DNA from: Paraglaciecola mesophila
GTDB taxonomy: Bacteria; Pseudomonadota; Gammaproteobacteria; Enterobacterales; Alteromonadaceae
Assembly: GCF_009906955.1 (NCBI RefSeq)
Contig: NZ_CP047656.1
Span: 1 to 64,000, forward strand
Length of the DNA: 64,000 nt
Direction: 5' to 3'
Both the position numbers and the translations under genes were made by a program. Of the stretch, positions 55,735 to 63,938 are shown in pieces. How positions within the stretch are numbered: position 1 is the stretch's first letter; each line of letters begins with the position of its first letter. The notes under the pieces are model-generated. The model saw only the letters and a program-made list of their open reading frames with translations. It was not told the origin of the DNA and did no database searches.

Positions 55735-56274
55735 CTACTTTATCAAAGGTAATAGTGCTTTGAATATTGGCAGGCGGCAATCTTTTACCAATTCAAATAA
55801 AGCCATTTCTACCCCCGTGATATTCGCCCCAAGCGCTGTTAACTTTTCCAGCGCTAAAGATTTGTTAGCGTGCGTTCTTGAGGAGATAGCATCACTGACA
55901 AGCTCTACTTGATAGCCTAAGCTCAATAACCCCCTCACACTTTGATAGACACAGACGTGCGCTTCTATACCGCATACCAGCCAATTTTTTCTATCGCATT
56001 CATGTAAGGCTCTTATAAATGATGCTTCTTCGCAGGCGTCAAATGTATGCTTACTGATCAGTGGGTAGTGGGTAAGTTCGTCGGCGAGGGATTTCACGGT
56101 CTTACCCAACTTCAGCGGAGCTTGTTCGACGTGGATGATAGGGAGCGCCAATAATTTTGCCCCTTTAATCAATGTTAACGTATTGCTCAACAGTACTTCG
56201 CTTTGAAACACCTGTTGGGCTAAGTTGCCTTGAATATCAATGACCACTAGTCCGGTATTTTTTGACGTTAACAT
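55735..56274 (-). CDS. Isochorismatase-family cysteine hydrolase
   Basis: 179 residues with the cysteine-hydrolase triad pattern: D13 in LVVIDIQGN and C108 in VCGIEAHVCVYQSV; the lysine is probably in the APLKLGKTVKSL region. The cis-peptide motif GIEAHVC is typical. Members hydrolyse isochorismate, nicotinamide or related amides; the substrate is not determinable here. It is monocistronic and convergent with the desulfurase gene. Confidence 0.92.
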   Translation of the reverse strand: MLTSKNTGLVVIDIQGNLAQQVFQSEVLLSNTLTLIKGAKLLALPIIHVEQAPLKLGKTVKSLADELTHYPLISKHTFDACEEASFIRALHECDRKNWLVCGIEAHVCVYQSVRGLLSLGYQVELVSDAISSRTHANKSLALEKLTALGANITGVEMALFELVKDCRLPIFKALLPLIK

Positions 56275-56542
56275 GCTTAGGCTCGCTGGCGGTGACCAAG
56301 TAATACGTTAACCAAAGTTGGTAGCAAGCACAATATGCTGGTTTTGCTTCAGATTGCGCTACTGCATGGTTATGATCCTCCTATCGCTTCATTTTGGTGC
56401 AATGAGGGATGATGCTTTCTACTTAACGCTATTTAACACGTTGATTTTTCGTTGTTTAATTTTGTGTAATGGCAGGTGCGGTTATTGCTATGCTGCAGCC
56501 AGTATTTCGTTTTATATATGATTTAGTTATTTGGAGTGTGAG

Positions 56543-57535
56543 TTGAAGTTTTTAATCTGTGTATTGTGTTGTGTCATGAGTGTGTCAGCCTTTGGGGCAC
56601 AGAATAAACCCATAGAGGTTAAAGTGTTCATCGCTGGTATGTTTGAAATTGGTGCCAATCAAGGTGATAAGCCTGGCGAATTCCAACATTGGTTTGAACG
56701 TTATTTTATAGATGCCCAATCGATGGATGTTGCTGGTGCCCTAACGCCAGTATTTTGTAATAAGAATGGAGTGTGTGGTTCGGTGTTAGGCATGGGGAAA
56801 GTGGCGTCGTCATCTTCCATGCAGGCAATTATTTTGAATAGTCAATTTGATTTCAGTCAGAGTTATTTCATGATCAGTGGAGTAGGTGGCATTCCACCTT
56901 CACAAGGCACTATTGCAGATGTGAATTGGGGAAGTTGGTTAATCGATTATGACTTGGGTCACCGCTGGATGCCGGATGAAGGTGAACCAGGGGCAGCTGT
57001 ATTTATGCCAAGGCAAGGCTATGAAGACATTCGCGTTTACCAAATTAATCCCGCGTTAGTCAATTTGGCGGTTTCATTAACCAAAGATGCTTCCTTGAAA
57101 GATTCTGCGTCAGCGCAAGCTTATCGTATGCGTTACCCAGAGCCACAGGCGCGGCGTAAACCTAGGGTAACTGTTGGTACGCACATTGCGGGAGACACCT
57201 TTTTTCATGGTCCTGGTTTGTCTGCGGAAGCTCAGTACATCAGCGAACTATATGGAGCTGATGATTACATGATTGCTGAAATGGAGGGGGTAGCGATTGC
57301 CCAAGTGCTATCACGAACATTAGGGACTGATCGGGTGCTGAGTTTACGCGGGGCGGTAAATTTTGATCAGGGTAACCCTCATGAAACAACCCTTGCGCAT
57401 CTTGATCCTGCGCCGGGCGAAACAGCTGGTGGGTTTGCTGAAACCGTTGATAACATCGTGATCGTGGGGGGTAGAGTAGTCGATCATATTGTGACGCACT
57501 GGGCTGACTTTAGAGACGGCTACGCACTGAAGTAA
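56543..57535 (+). CDS. Purine nucleoside permease (NUP) family protein, secreted
   Basis: 330 residues from TTG 56543, placed by the GGAG site at 56533-56536 and the signal peptide it opens (KFLICVLCCVMSVSAFGA). The mature part matches the NUP family: VFIAGMFEIGANQGDKPGEFQHWFERYF, YFMISGVGGIPPSQGTIADVNWGSWLIDYDLGHRW, GTHIAGDTFFHGPGLSAEAQYI and AEMEGVAIAQVL. Despite the family name there are no membrane helices, and the fold resembles nucleoside phosphorylases, so a periplasmic nucleoside-cleaving enzyme or binding protein is likelier than a permease. Confidence 0.88.
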   Translation: MKFLICVLCCVMSVSAFGAQNKPIEVKVFIAGMFEIGANQGDKPGEFQHWFERYFIDAQSMDVAGALTPVFCNKNGVCGSVLGMGKVASSSSMQAIILNSQFDFSQSYFMISGVGGIPPSQGTIADVNWGSWLIDYDLGHRWMPDEGEPGAAVFMPRQGYEDIRVYQINPALVNLAVSLTKDASLKDSASAQAYRMRYPEPQARRKPRVTVGTHIAGDTFFHGPGLSAEAQYISELYGADDYMIAEMEGVAIAQVLSRTLGTDRVLSLRGAVNFDQGNPHETTLAHLDPAPGETAGGFAETVDNIVIVGGRVVDHIVTHWADFRDGYALK

Positions 57536-57577
57536 ATAGCGCTATTGTTGGTTGCCTAAACCTTAAATGCTCGTGGG

Positions 57578-57790
57578 TTAGAGAAAGTCTCGAACGACCC
57601 CTTGGTCGCACTTTTTACATTCAAGTTCAACATTTTTATGACGTTCACGGCCTTCTTGGGTTGTCACCCAGGGGCGGTTGGTCCAGGGTGGGTCGTGACG
57701 TACATGCTGGTGGTGGCCGCAAGCAAGTTTAGCTACCCAATGAGATTCTTCGTCTTTAGTGTAACCGATAATAGGCTGTTTCATATGCAA
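57578..57790 (-). CDS. DUF3565 family protein
   Basis: 70 residues with the family pattern: GYTKDEESHWVAKLACGHHQHVRHDPPW, then NRPWVTTQEGRERH and ECKKCDQG. The cysteine/histidine-rich ends (CGHHQH; CxxC) suggest one zinc site. Function is unknown. An ATG two codons in is an alternative start. It is convergent with the NUP gene. Confidence 0.85.
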   Translation of the reverse strand: MHMKQPIIGYTKDEESHWVAKLACGHHQHVRHDPPWTNRPWVTTQEGRERHKNVELECKKCDQGVVRDFL

Positions 57791-57814
57791 GGTATTCCTG
57801 TTTCTATTCGTCTT

Positions 57815-57832
57815 ATTTAATGGAATTGGTAT
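57815..57832 (+). repeat. Solo terminal inverted repeat of the 265-bp element
   Basis: ATTTAATGGAATTGGTAT, identical to the end of the full elements. It lies just upstream of the DUF3565 gene, with no partner. Confidence 0.7.
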
Positions 57833-57860
57833 AATGCTGCTTCAGAGGTATATCAAGGTG

Positions 57861-57890
57861 TTTTCAATACTCTTCAATACTCTTCAATAC
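57861..57890 (+). repeat. Three 10-bp direct repeats
   Basis: TTTTCAATAC followed by two copies of TCTTCAATAC. A short tandem array in a 304-base gap (57791-58094); no spacers, so not CRISPR. Confidence 0.7.
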
Positions 57891-57970
57891 GAGCAATTTG
57901 TTAGTCGCTTCGGCCTAACCCTACTACCCTCACGTTTACTTAACAGCCTTTTAAGGTTGTATTTATATTA

Positions 57971-58019
57971 AACAATCAATTTTGGTTGTTAAGTCAATTA
58001 ACAACCAAAATTGATTGTT
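57971..58019. promoter_or_regulatory. Perfect 22-bp inverted repeat; probable operator of the SatD-DUF3307 pair
   Basis: Two arms (57971-57992 and 57998-58019) are perfect reverse complements, with a five-base GTCAA centre. Each arm is itself a near-palindrome built from AACAAYCAA half-sites, so the block contains four half-sites: AACAATCAA, its partner TTGGTTGTT, AACAACCAA and TTGATTGTT. It lies 76 bases before the SatD ATG. An operator for a dimeric regulator is the simplest reading; an RNA hairpin is also possible. Confidence 0.65.
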
Positions 58020-58094
58020 CTCTTGCGTGTTCACTCTGGTTCGTCGTAAACTCGATACCCTAATTGAACGAAATATACGCATTAAGGCTCGAAT

Positions 58095-58727
58095 ATGATC
58101 GCTGTATTGACCGGAGATTTGGTAGATTCAACGGCTATGTCCCTAGAAGATTATCAGCTTGCAGTGGATATAATGGAGAAATACTTAGCAAAATGCCAAG
58201 CGCGTTTTAATACCCAAGGTGAGATTTATCGCGGTGATAGTTTACAACTCATATTTAAACATCCACAACACGCAATGCGTGCAGCGATTGAACTGAGAAG
58301 CCTACTTTTTAGTGCTGAAAATACTCAACAACCTTTAGGGATCACCTTATCAATTGGTTTAGGGGAGCAACTTATTGACGGCGATAAGCCTAGCGTATCA
58401 CAAGGCAGTGCTTTCACTTTGTCAGGCAGGGGATTAGACAATACGCCTAGGGGGCATATTAGCTTACATCACGAAAGTACCGCCTTTTACGATGCATTAG
58501 TATTAGCGACGAAATTTTTAGATAGTGTGTTGTATTCACATACACAGAAGCAAGCACAAGTGCTTTATCATTATTTAAGTATGGACTTTCCTACTCACAC
58601 CCAATTAGCTAAGGCAATAAGCACCAGCCAACAAAATGTGACAAAGCATTTAGCACGTATCGGAGCCGATTTAATCAAAGCCTATGTGGTGTTTTTTGAG
58701 GAAAAATTAACTAAGGAAGGTGAATAA
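58095..58727 (+). CDS. SatD family protein with C-terminal helix-turn-helix
   Basis: 210 residues. The N-terminal part has GDLVDSTAMSLEDYQLAVDIMEKYL and IYRGDSLQLIFKHPQHAMRAAIELRSLL, typical of the SatD family and reminiscent of a nucleotide-cyclase-like fold (GD near the start, a second GDS). The C-terminal ~50 residues (THTQLAKAISTSQQNVTKHLARIGADLIKAYV) form a likely DNA-binding HTH. It could repress its own operon through the inverted repeat just upstream. The stop overlaps the next gene by one base. Confidence 0.85.
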   Translation: MIAVLTGDLVDSTAMSLEDYQLAVDIMEKYLAKCQARFNTQGEIYRGDSLQLIFKHPQHAMRAAIELRSLLFSAENTQQPLGITLSIGLGEQLIDGDKPSVSQGSAFTLSGRGLDNTPRGHISLHHESTAFYDALVLATKFLDSVLYSHTQKQAQVLYHYLSMDFPTHTQLAKAISTSQQNVTKHLARIGADLIKAYVVFFEEKLTKEGE

Positions 58728-59446
58728 TGACGCTATTTTTATTGATGATTGTGGCTCATGTATTAGGGGATTTTTATCTACAAAAAGGCCAATGGGTGGC
58801 GTGTAGGAATACCCATCATTATGCTTCATGGGGCTTGTGTAAACATATTCTGTCACATATTGGTTTGCTGGTTATTGCCTTATGGTTGGCAGGAGAGTTA
58901 AGCGTAAAAGGCTGGATAGCGATTGTCTTAATAGGGTTTTCTCATCTGCTTATTGATATATGGAAGTCCTATCAAGCAGATAAGTTGGTTTATTTTTTAC
59001 TAGATCAATTTTTTCATGTATTGATTGTTGCACTGGCAGCATGGGGGCTGAACGGCGCTGATATCGAACTGATACAAAGTCAACTGCTTTCATTGTTGAC
59101 GGTAAAATATTTGGCTGTAGGCTGTGCCTATGTGATTGCGTGTCGCCCCGCCTCTATCGCTATCTCAATAGCCCTTAATCATTACACCGCGCAGCTGAAA
59201 GATAAGCAAACAGGCCTTGCCTCTGCAGGATGTTGGATCGGTTACTTAGAGCGCTGCCTGATTATATCGTTTATATTAATAGGGCAATTTGCCGGCGTCG
59301 GCTTTTTGTTGGCCGCGAAAACGATTTTTCGATTTGGCGACTTAACAAAAGAAAGAGACATGAAGTTGACTGAATATATGATGTTGGGCACATTACTGAG
59401 TTTTTCATGTGCATTGATGTTGGGTTGGTGGGTCAATCGACTTTAA
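58727..59446 (+). CDS. DUF3307 family membrane protein
   Basis: 239 residues with about six hydrophobic helices; the DUF3307 start is LMIVAHVLGDFYLQKGQWVACRN, followed by KHILSHIGLLVIALW and FSHLLIDIWKSYQADKLVYFLLDQFFHV. The His-Asp residues in the first helices (AHVLGDF; SHLLIDIWK; DQFFH) are conserved and could bind a metal within the membrane. It overlaps the SatD stop by one base, the usual SatD-DUF3307 pairing. Function unknown. Confidence 0.88.
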   Translation: MTLFLLMIVAHVLGDFYLQKGQWVACRNTHHYASWGLCKHILSHIGLLVIALWLAGELSVKGWIAIVLIGFSHLLIDIWKSYQADKLVYFLLDQFFHVLIVALAAWGLNGADIELIQSQLLSLLTVKYLAVGCAYVIACRPASIAISIALNHYTAQLKDKQTGLASAGCWIGYLERCLIISFILIGQFAGVGFLLAAKTIFRFGDLTKERDMKLTEYMMLGTLLSFSCALMLGWWVNRL

Positions 59447-59483
59447 AACGGCATTTCTCTGAGTGCGATAGAACCAATGGGCG

Positions 59484-59789
59484 TTACAAAATAAGCGCAA
59501 AACTCAATAGCTTGCGCTCTCCTTCCTCAATCCTAGTGACGCTGTGTTCATATTTGTCAGGTCTGAATAAATACACTCGACCGAACAAATTGACTATGCA
59601 TTTTTGACAATGAAAGACGCCGCCCATTTTTGGCTGACGTAATACAATATTAAATTTGAAATACTTACCTTTTGCAACAGGATCAATATGGTTCATAACC
59701 TTATGTTGCTTTGGATACGTCACTAAATAAGCTGAGAAACGTTTAGAGGTAAATAACACCTTGTTGCGAACACGAGCTAGCACAAACAC
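59484..59789 (-). CDS. Minimal 2OG-Fe(II) oxygenase-like protein (101 aa)
   Basis: 101 residues. The second half follows the prolyl-4-hydroxylase C-terminal pattern: iron ligands H-x-D in MNHIDP, then the final His in EHSVTRIEEGERKLLSFAL, where Arg follows ten residues on as the 2-oxoglutarate ligand. KFNIVLRQPKMGGVFHCQ supplies the middle strand. It is much shorter than usual 2OG oxygenases (~180-200), lacking the N-terminal helices, so it may be a minimal or 5'-truncated gene. It is convergent with DUF3307. Confidence 0.7.
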   Translation of the reverse strand: MFVLARVRNKVLFTSKRFSAYLVTYPKQHKVMNHIDPVAKGKYFKFNIVLRQPKMGGVFHCQKCIVNLFGRVYLFRPDKYEHSVTRIEEGERKLLSFALIL

Positions 59790-59888
59790 CCCGCGAAAAT
59801 TGCTGGAAGAATAAAACTAAAAATAAATTATAACATAGGTGAACAATCGTTTTTTAATATGATTAGTGCTTAGCTAGTTCTATGATGG

Positions 59889-61328
59889 CTAACTTAACTC
59901 GTGTACGCGCACACAATTTTTTCCAGCGTGCTTGGCTTCATATAACGCATCATCTGCCACTTTAATCAATCGCTCCAGTGAACGAGCTTGCGTTGTATAG
60001 GTAACGCCAAAGCTCGCAGAAACGGATAAACTTTCTTCATCGACTAGTTTTAATGGGTGTTGGGCAATTTTTGTACAGGTGCGTTGGGCGATGCTTTTGG
60101 CTTTTTCGAGACTTGTTGCGGGTAACAAGATAACGAATTCTTCACCGCCCCAGCGGGCAATAGCATCATGTTCTCGCAACTCACTTTGCAGTGATTGCGC
60201 AATTTCAATCAATACTTTGTCACCTACATTGTGCCCACGAGTATCATTAATGCGTTTGAAATTATCTACATCAACCATAATTAGGCTAGCGGCTTGATTG
60301 GCCCTAGCGACTTTGTCAAAACGCCATTGCAAATGCGCTCGATTATGCAACTGTGTTAGAGGATCAAGTTGATGTTTTTTGGCTGACTCATGTTCAAAAA
60401 AGCGAATAATAAGATGCGCTGTGACAAACACCACAAAAATAATCAATAAAACGAATGATGTATGACTGGTATAAGCATGGGTACTTGCGTCTTTACGCGA
60501 TGAAAGGGGGGTAATTAGGTACAATTTCCAGTGTAATGCTTTTAAGTCGATTTGAGCAATTAAGCTGGTGAAATCTGCCGTTTTGACAATCGTGTTATTT
60601 AAACTAGGCAAGGTTTTCTGCTGTGGTGATAGAGCCTGAAACCAAGATAATTGCTCGAGTGACAAAATGCGTTTTCCGTCGGCTAAAAGTTCTGGATCTG
60701 ACGCCAATACAACGTCGTCATTATGATCCACGAACACAAAATCATAACCAAATGAATCCTTATAGCTATCAAAGGCTTCTAAAAAAGTTTTCAAACGCTT
60801 ACCCACGCCAATAAATCCTAAAAATGTGCCTTGTTCACTAAACACCTTCACATCAAAATAAATATGAATATCTTGCCTATTACCTAGCGCTGCTGCGACA
60901 TTCATAGATTGTTGCTTAATTCTAAAATACCATTCAACTTTCCCCTCTTTTAACGCTAATGTGCTGCCGTCAGCATTATATTGCTTGCGGCTGTTTTCAC
61001 TGGCCACAAAAAAGTCCATGTTGTAGTCCACGGACATACGCTTAACCAACTCCAGTATGGCGGTATCGTCAATGATTTTGGCAGCCATTAGGCGGCGTAA
61101 GGTTTGTGTATTGGCAAGAATTTGTGCGGTGTGCAGGGGCTTTACTAATTCCTCGGTGACCAAGTCAAAAGCAGGGGTCATAGATTGTTGTTGTAAGCGG
61201 CTTTGTTCTTCCACCGAGTCTGACAGGGTGAAGTATCCGCTGATCGCAACAGCAATCGCCATAATAAACAGCATGATAGGCACTTTAAAGCCAACAGGGG
61301 AAAAATGAGTTCGCTGTGAAGTGCTCAA
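59889..61328 (-). CDS. Membrane diguanylate cyclase with periplasmic Cache-like sensor
   Basis: 479 residues. A first helix (VPIMLFIMAIAVAISGYF) is followed by a periplasmic sensor of ~240 residues with Cache-like features (SVDYNMDFFVASENSRKQYNADGS, FDVKVFSEQGTFLGFIGVG, VFVDHNDDVVLASDPELL), a second helix (FVLLIIFVVFVTAHLIIRFF) and a C-terminal GGDEF domain (~320-479). The active site reads RWGGEEFVILLP, and an inhibitory I-site REHD sits five residues before it. It should make c-di-GMP, with product inhibition, in response to a periplasmic ligand. Confidence 0.93.
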   Translation of the reverse strand: MSTSQRTHFSPVGFKVPIMLFIMAIAVAISGYFTLSDSVEEQSRLQQQSMTPAFDLVTEELVKPLHTAQILANTQTLRRLMAAKIIDDTAILELVKRMSVDYNMDFFVASENSRKQYNADGSTLALKEGKVEWYFRIKQQSMNVAAALGNRQDIHIYFDVKVFSEQGTFLGFIGVGKRLKTFLEAFDSYKDSFGYDFVFVDHNDDVVLASDPELLADGKRILSLEQLSWFQALSPQQKTLPSLNNTIVKTADFTSLIAQIDLKALHWKLYLITPLSSRKDASTHAYTSHTSFVLLIIFVVFVTAHLIIRFFEHESAKKHQLDPLTQLHNRAHLQWRFDKVARANQAASLIMVDVDNFKRINDTRGHNVGDKVLIEIAQSLQSELREHDAIARWGGEEFVILLPATSLEKAKSIAQRTCTKIAQHPLKLVDEESLSVSASFGVTYTTQARSLERLIKVADDALYEAKHAGKNCVRVHELS

Positions 61329-61444
61329 CGCCTATTCCATTGCGTTCAAAAAAGCGCTTATTCTACTGATTTAAGCGAACGAAATACATACTATATTAGT
61401 GGTAAATATCGCTCAAAAACCAACCGTTTCATTTGCCGTCATAT

Positions 61445-62707
61445 TTACTCCGCTAAATCTGTTGAGCCATCTTCACAACGATTCTTGGCTTCGATCCACT
61501 GTGCCATATACTGGGTACTTTTATGGTGATGATGTTGAAGCATGCTGCCGGTAAAATTCTCAAGTCTATGGGCAGACAACCTGCGTTTAGTTTCTGTGAG
61601 GTGCGCCACTAGTGCAGGCCCAAGGGTTGATTTGTTGAAGCGCTGTAATACTTGTTTGGTATTTTGCAAGGCCCGATGCCACCTCTCGTCATCCTGATAC
61701 AATGCGATAGCGTGCTGTGCTATCTCTTGGGCGGAATTCGCCACAGCACCTGGCCATTGGCTGTCGCCGCACATACCTTCAACACCAATCGAGGTCGTCA
61801 CACTAGGTGTTTGACAAAGCATGGCTTCGGCCAATTTGCCTTTTATTCCAGCGCCAAAACGAAGAGGAGCAACGCAAACTCTTGCATCTCTCATCACTGC
61901 TTTTGCATCTTCTGCCCAACCCTTAATATGAAAGCCTTGCTTTGGGTTATGCAACTGGGTTGCTTTTGGCGGTGGATACGCACCATAAACATGCAACTGC
62001 GCTGTGGGGAGGGCTTGACGGATCAAGGGCCAAATCTCTGATTTTAACCACAGCACGGCGTTCCAATTGGGCTCGTGGCGAAAATTCCCGATGCTAATAA
62101 AATGCTGTCGCTGGGAAAATGTTTTGCCTAGTGTTTGCTCGCCGGCACCTTCTAAATCAAGCATAAAAGGGCAGTGATGAAGCAAGTACTCTGGTACTTT
62201 AAAGGTATTTTGCAGCAAAGTGTATTCGTAATCAGAAATGATTAAACTGATGTCACAGCGATAGATTGAGGCAATTTCACGCAAAGCCAAATCGCTTTTG
62301 AGGTCGCACTCATTAACAGGTCTATCTTGCTTAAATGCAAGGTGGCGAGCATTGCGTAAACTGTGGAGATCCTCAGTATCAAGCACGCGAAGCGCATCTG
62401 GACAGTGTTTGGCCACGCGCCAGCCGAACTGTTCTTCTAACATAAAACGATCGAACAACACGAGATCCGGTGCTTGGCGCACAATAAAATCATCAAAGCT
62501 ACTGCAATTAAGGGCAATACTGTGCTCACTAATGCCCATTTCAGTGAGGTCGATTTTATGCTCGCCTTGTACAGCGGGGCTGGCAAAACTGACCGTCCAG
62601 CCTTGCTCAATAAACAGGGTTAGTAGGCTCATCATATGTTGGCCAGCTGCAGAGGAGTTAGGCTCTGGCCAAACATAGCCGATAACTAAAACGTGTTGAA
62701 TTGACAT
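61445..62707 (-). CDS. Glycosyltransferase (GT4-like)
   Basis: 420 residues from the ATG at 62707; the frame opens eight codons earlier. Rossmann-like N-terminus (HVLVIGYVWPEPNSSAAGQHMMSLLTLF) and a GT4-type nucleotide-sugar domain (FHIKGWAEDAKAVMRDARVCVAPLRFGAGIKGKLAEAMLCQTPSVTTSIGVEGM). It probably transfers a sugar to a surface glycan. The start codon lies four bases after the stop of the upstream diguanylate cyclase, so the two are coupled. Confidence 0.88.
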   Translation of the reverse strand: MSIQHVLVIGYVWPEPNSSAAGQHMMSLLTLFIEQGWTVSFASPAVQGEHKIDLTEMGISEHSIALNCSSFDDFIVRQAPDLVLFDRFMLEEQFGWRVAKHCPDALRVLDTEDLHSLRNARHLAFKQDRPVNECDLKSDLALREIASIYRCDISLIISDYEYTLLQNTFKVPEYLLHHCPFMLDLEGAGEQTLGKTFSQRQHFISIGNFRHEPNWNAVLWLKSEIWPLIRQALPTAQLHVYGAYPPPKATQLHNPKQGFHIKGWAEDAKAVMRDARVCVAPLRFGAGIKGKLAEAMLCQTPSVTTSIGVEGMCGDSQWPGAVANSAQEIAQHAIALYQDDERWHRALQNTKQVLQRFNKSTLGPALVAHLTETKRRLSAHRLENFTGSMLQHHHHKSTQYMAQWIEAKNRCEDGSTDLAE

Positions 62708-62711
62708 AATA

Positions 62712-63938
62712 TTACTCGGGTTGCTTCGCAAGCTGCACGCAGTTACGGCCCGCTTTTTTCGCTGTATATAAGGCGATATCGGCCTGCTTCATGATATCAC
62801 TGAACTGATTGAACTCGCTGCTACGCTTTGCGATCCCAAAGCTGGCGGTAATTTTAACTGTTTTACCTTGATTTGGTTTGCCAGTACCACGCTTAGGGGC
62901 CTTCTTAGGACGGGGTTTTTCACGTAAGGCGATGGGATAATCTGCGATAAGTTGCCGAATTTGCTCTACAAAAGGCAAGGCTTGCTGCGGGGTTTTTCGA
63001 GGGAATATCATAATAAATTCCTCACCACCAAAGCGAAACGCTTTGCCACCTCCGCCGATTTTATTTAACCGACTGGCTACCAATTTTAGCACTTCGTCAC
63101 CAACGTCATGACCGTAGGTATCGTTAAACTTCTTAAAATGATCTATATCTGCCATAACCACCACATATTTACGTCCAAGGGTGTTTACGTATTGCATTAA
63201 CGCTCTACGTGAGGGGACACCTGTCAGTTCATCCTTAAACGCCATGTTAAAGCTGTCTTTTAACATGGCGTAGACAAAGCTTGTGGCTAAAACGAGGGTT
63301 AAAACGCTATGCAATTCAAAGCCCGAATAAGCTGGCATAATGGCAACGAGTAGGGCGCCTAAAAGCAATGCTGCATGATTATTATCCGTCACAAAGATAA
63401 AGCGCAACAAACAGGTAACCAATGCCAACCCAACCAACAGCCACTCTAATGGGGTGTATATGGCATTCAATCCAGGGGCAATCTGGTTAGCAAAGGTATA
63501 CATTGGACTCAGATGGTTTTGGACTAGCGCTGGCAAGTACGTTAATGCAGCCCAACTTAGCACAGTGACAACGAACAGTTTTACCAAGGTTACCGCCACA
63601 TTGTGCCCTGAAAAACCGCTGTCTTTAACACAACTTAAATAACTGAGTATCATGAGCACGATTAGCGGTAAACGGCGGCTAAATTCAGACGAGAGGTCTA
63701 TTTTTTCATGGCCTATAAGCAGTAATATAGCCAGCATGACGCAGCACCAAAAAAGTCGGCTTCGGCCAAATTGTAGCGCTATTACTGCACTTACACCTAA
63801 TGCAACGTAGCCAATCCACGGCAATGGTAGAAACCAGTCACGTAACAGCGGCCGCTGGGCCTCTACGAAATAAACAACTAAGATAAACAGCGCCGCATAA
63901 ACGAAGAGGTGGCGAAAAATAGCGTACAAATAAGTCAA
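62712..63938 (-). CDS. Membrane diguanylate cyclase (GGDEF, no I-site)
   Basis: 408 residues from TTG 63938, the only usable start in this frame near the window edge. The first ~225 residues contain about seven hydrophobic helices with short loops, a MASE-like integral sensor. The GGDEF domain follows (~245-408): FGGEEFIMIFPR around 302-310, DIDHFKKFNDTYGHDVGDEVL and SFGIAKRSSEFNQFSDIMKQADIALYTAKKAGRN. The position for an RxxD I-site is not conserved (LNKIGGGGKA). It is upstream of and coupled to the glycosyltransferase gene. A start further upstream outside the window cannot be fully excluded. Confidence 0.9.
   Translation of the reverse strand: MTYLYAIFRHLFVYAALFILVVYFVEAQRPLLRDWFLPLPWIGYVALGVSAVIALQFGRSRLFWCCVMLAILLLIGHEKIDLSSEFSRRLPLIVLMILSYLSCVKDSGFSGHNVAVTLVKLFVVTVLSWAALTYLPALVQNHLSPMYTFANQIAPGLNAIYTPLEWLLVGLALVTCLLRFIFVTDNNHAALLLGALLVAIMPAYSGFELHSVLTLVLATSFVYAMLKDSFNMAFKDELTGVPSRRALMQYVNTLGRKYVVVMADIDHFKKFNDTYGHDVGDEVLKLVASRLNKIGGGGKAFRFGGEEFIMIFPRKTPQQALPFVEQIRQLIADYPIALREKPRPKKAPKRGTGKPNQGKTVKITASFGIAKRSSEFNQFSDIMKQADIALYTAKKAGRNCVQLAKQPE

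Noticed and set aside
56318-56521. 67-codon plus-strand frame between the isochorismatase and NUP genes
   Set aside because: Cysteine/phenylalanine-rich AT-biased translation, no convincing ribosome site; looks like non-coding DNA.
57861-57890. Possible CRISPR-like array
   Set aside because: Only three adjacent 10-bp direct repeats with no spacers.
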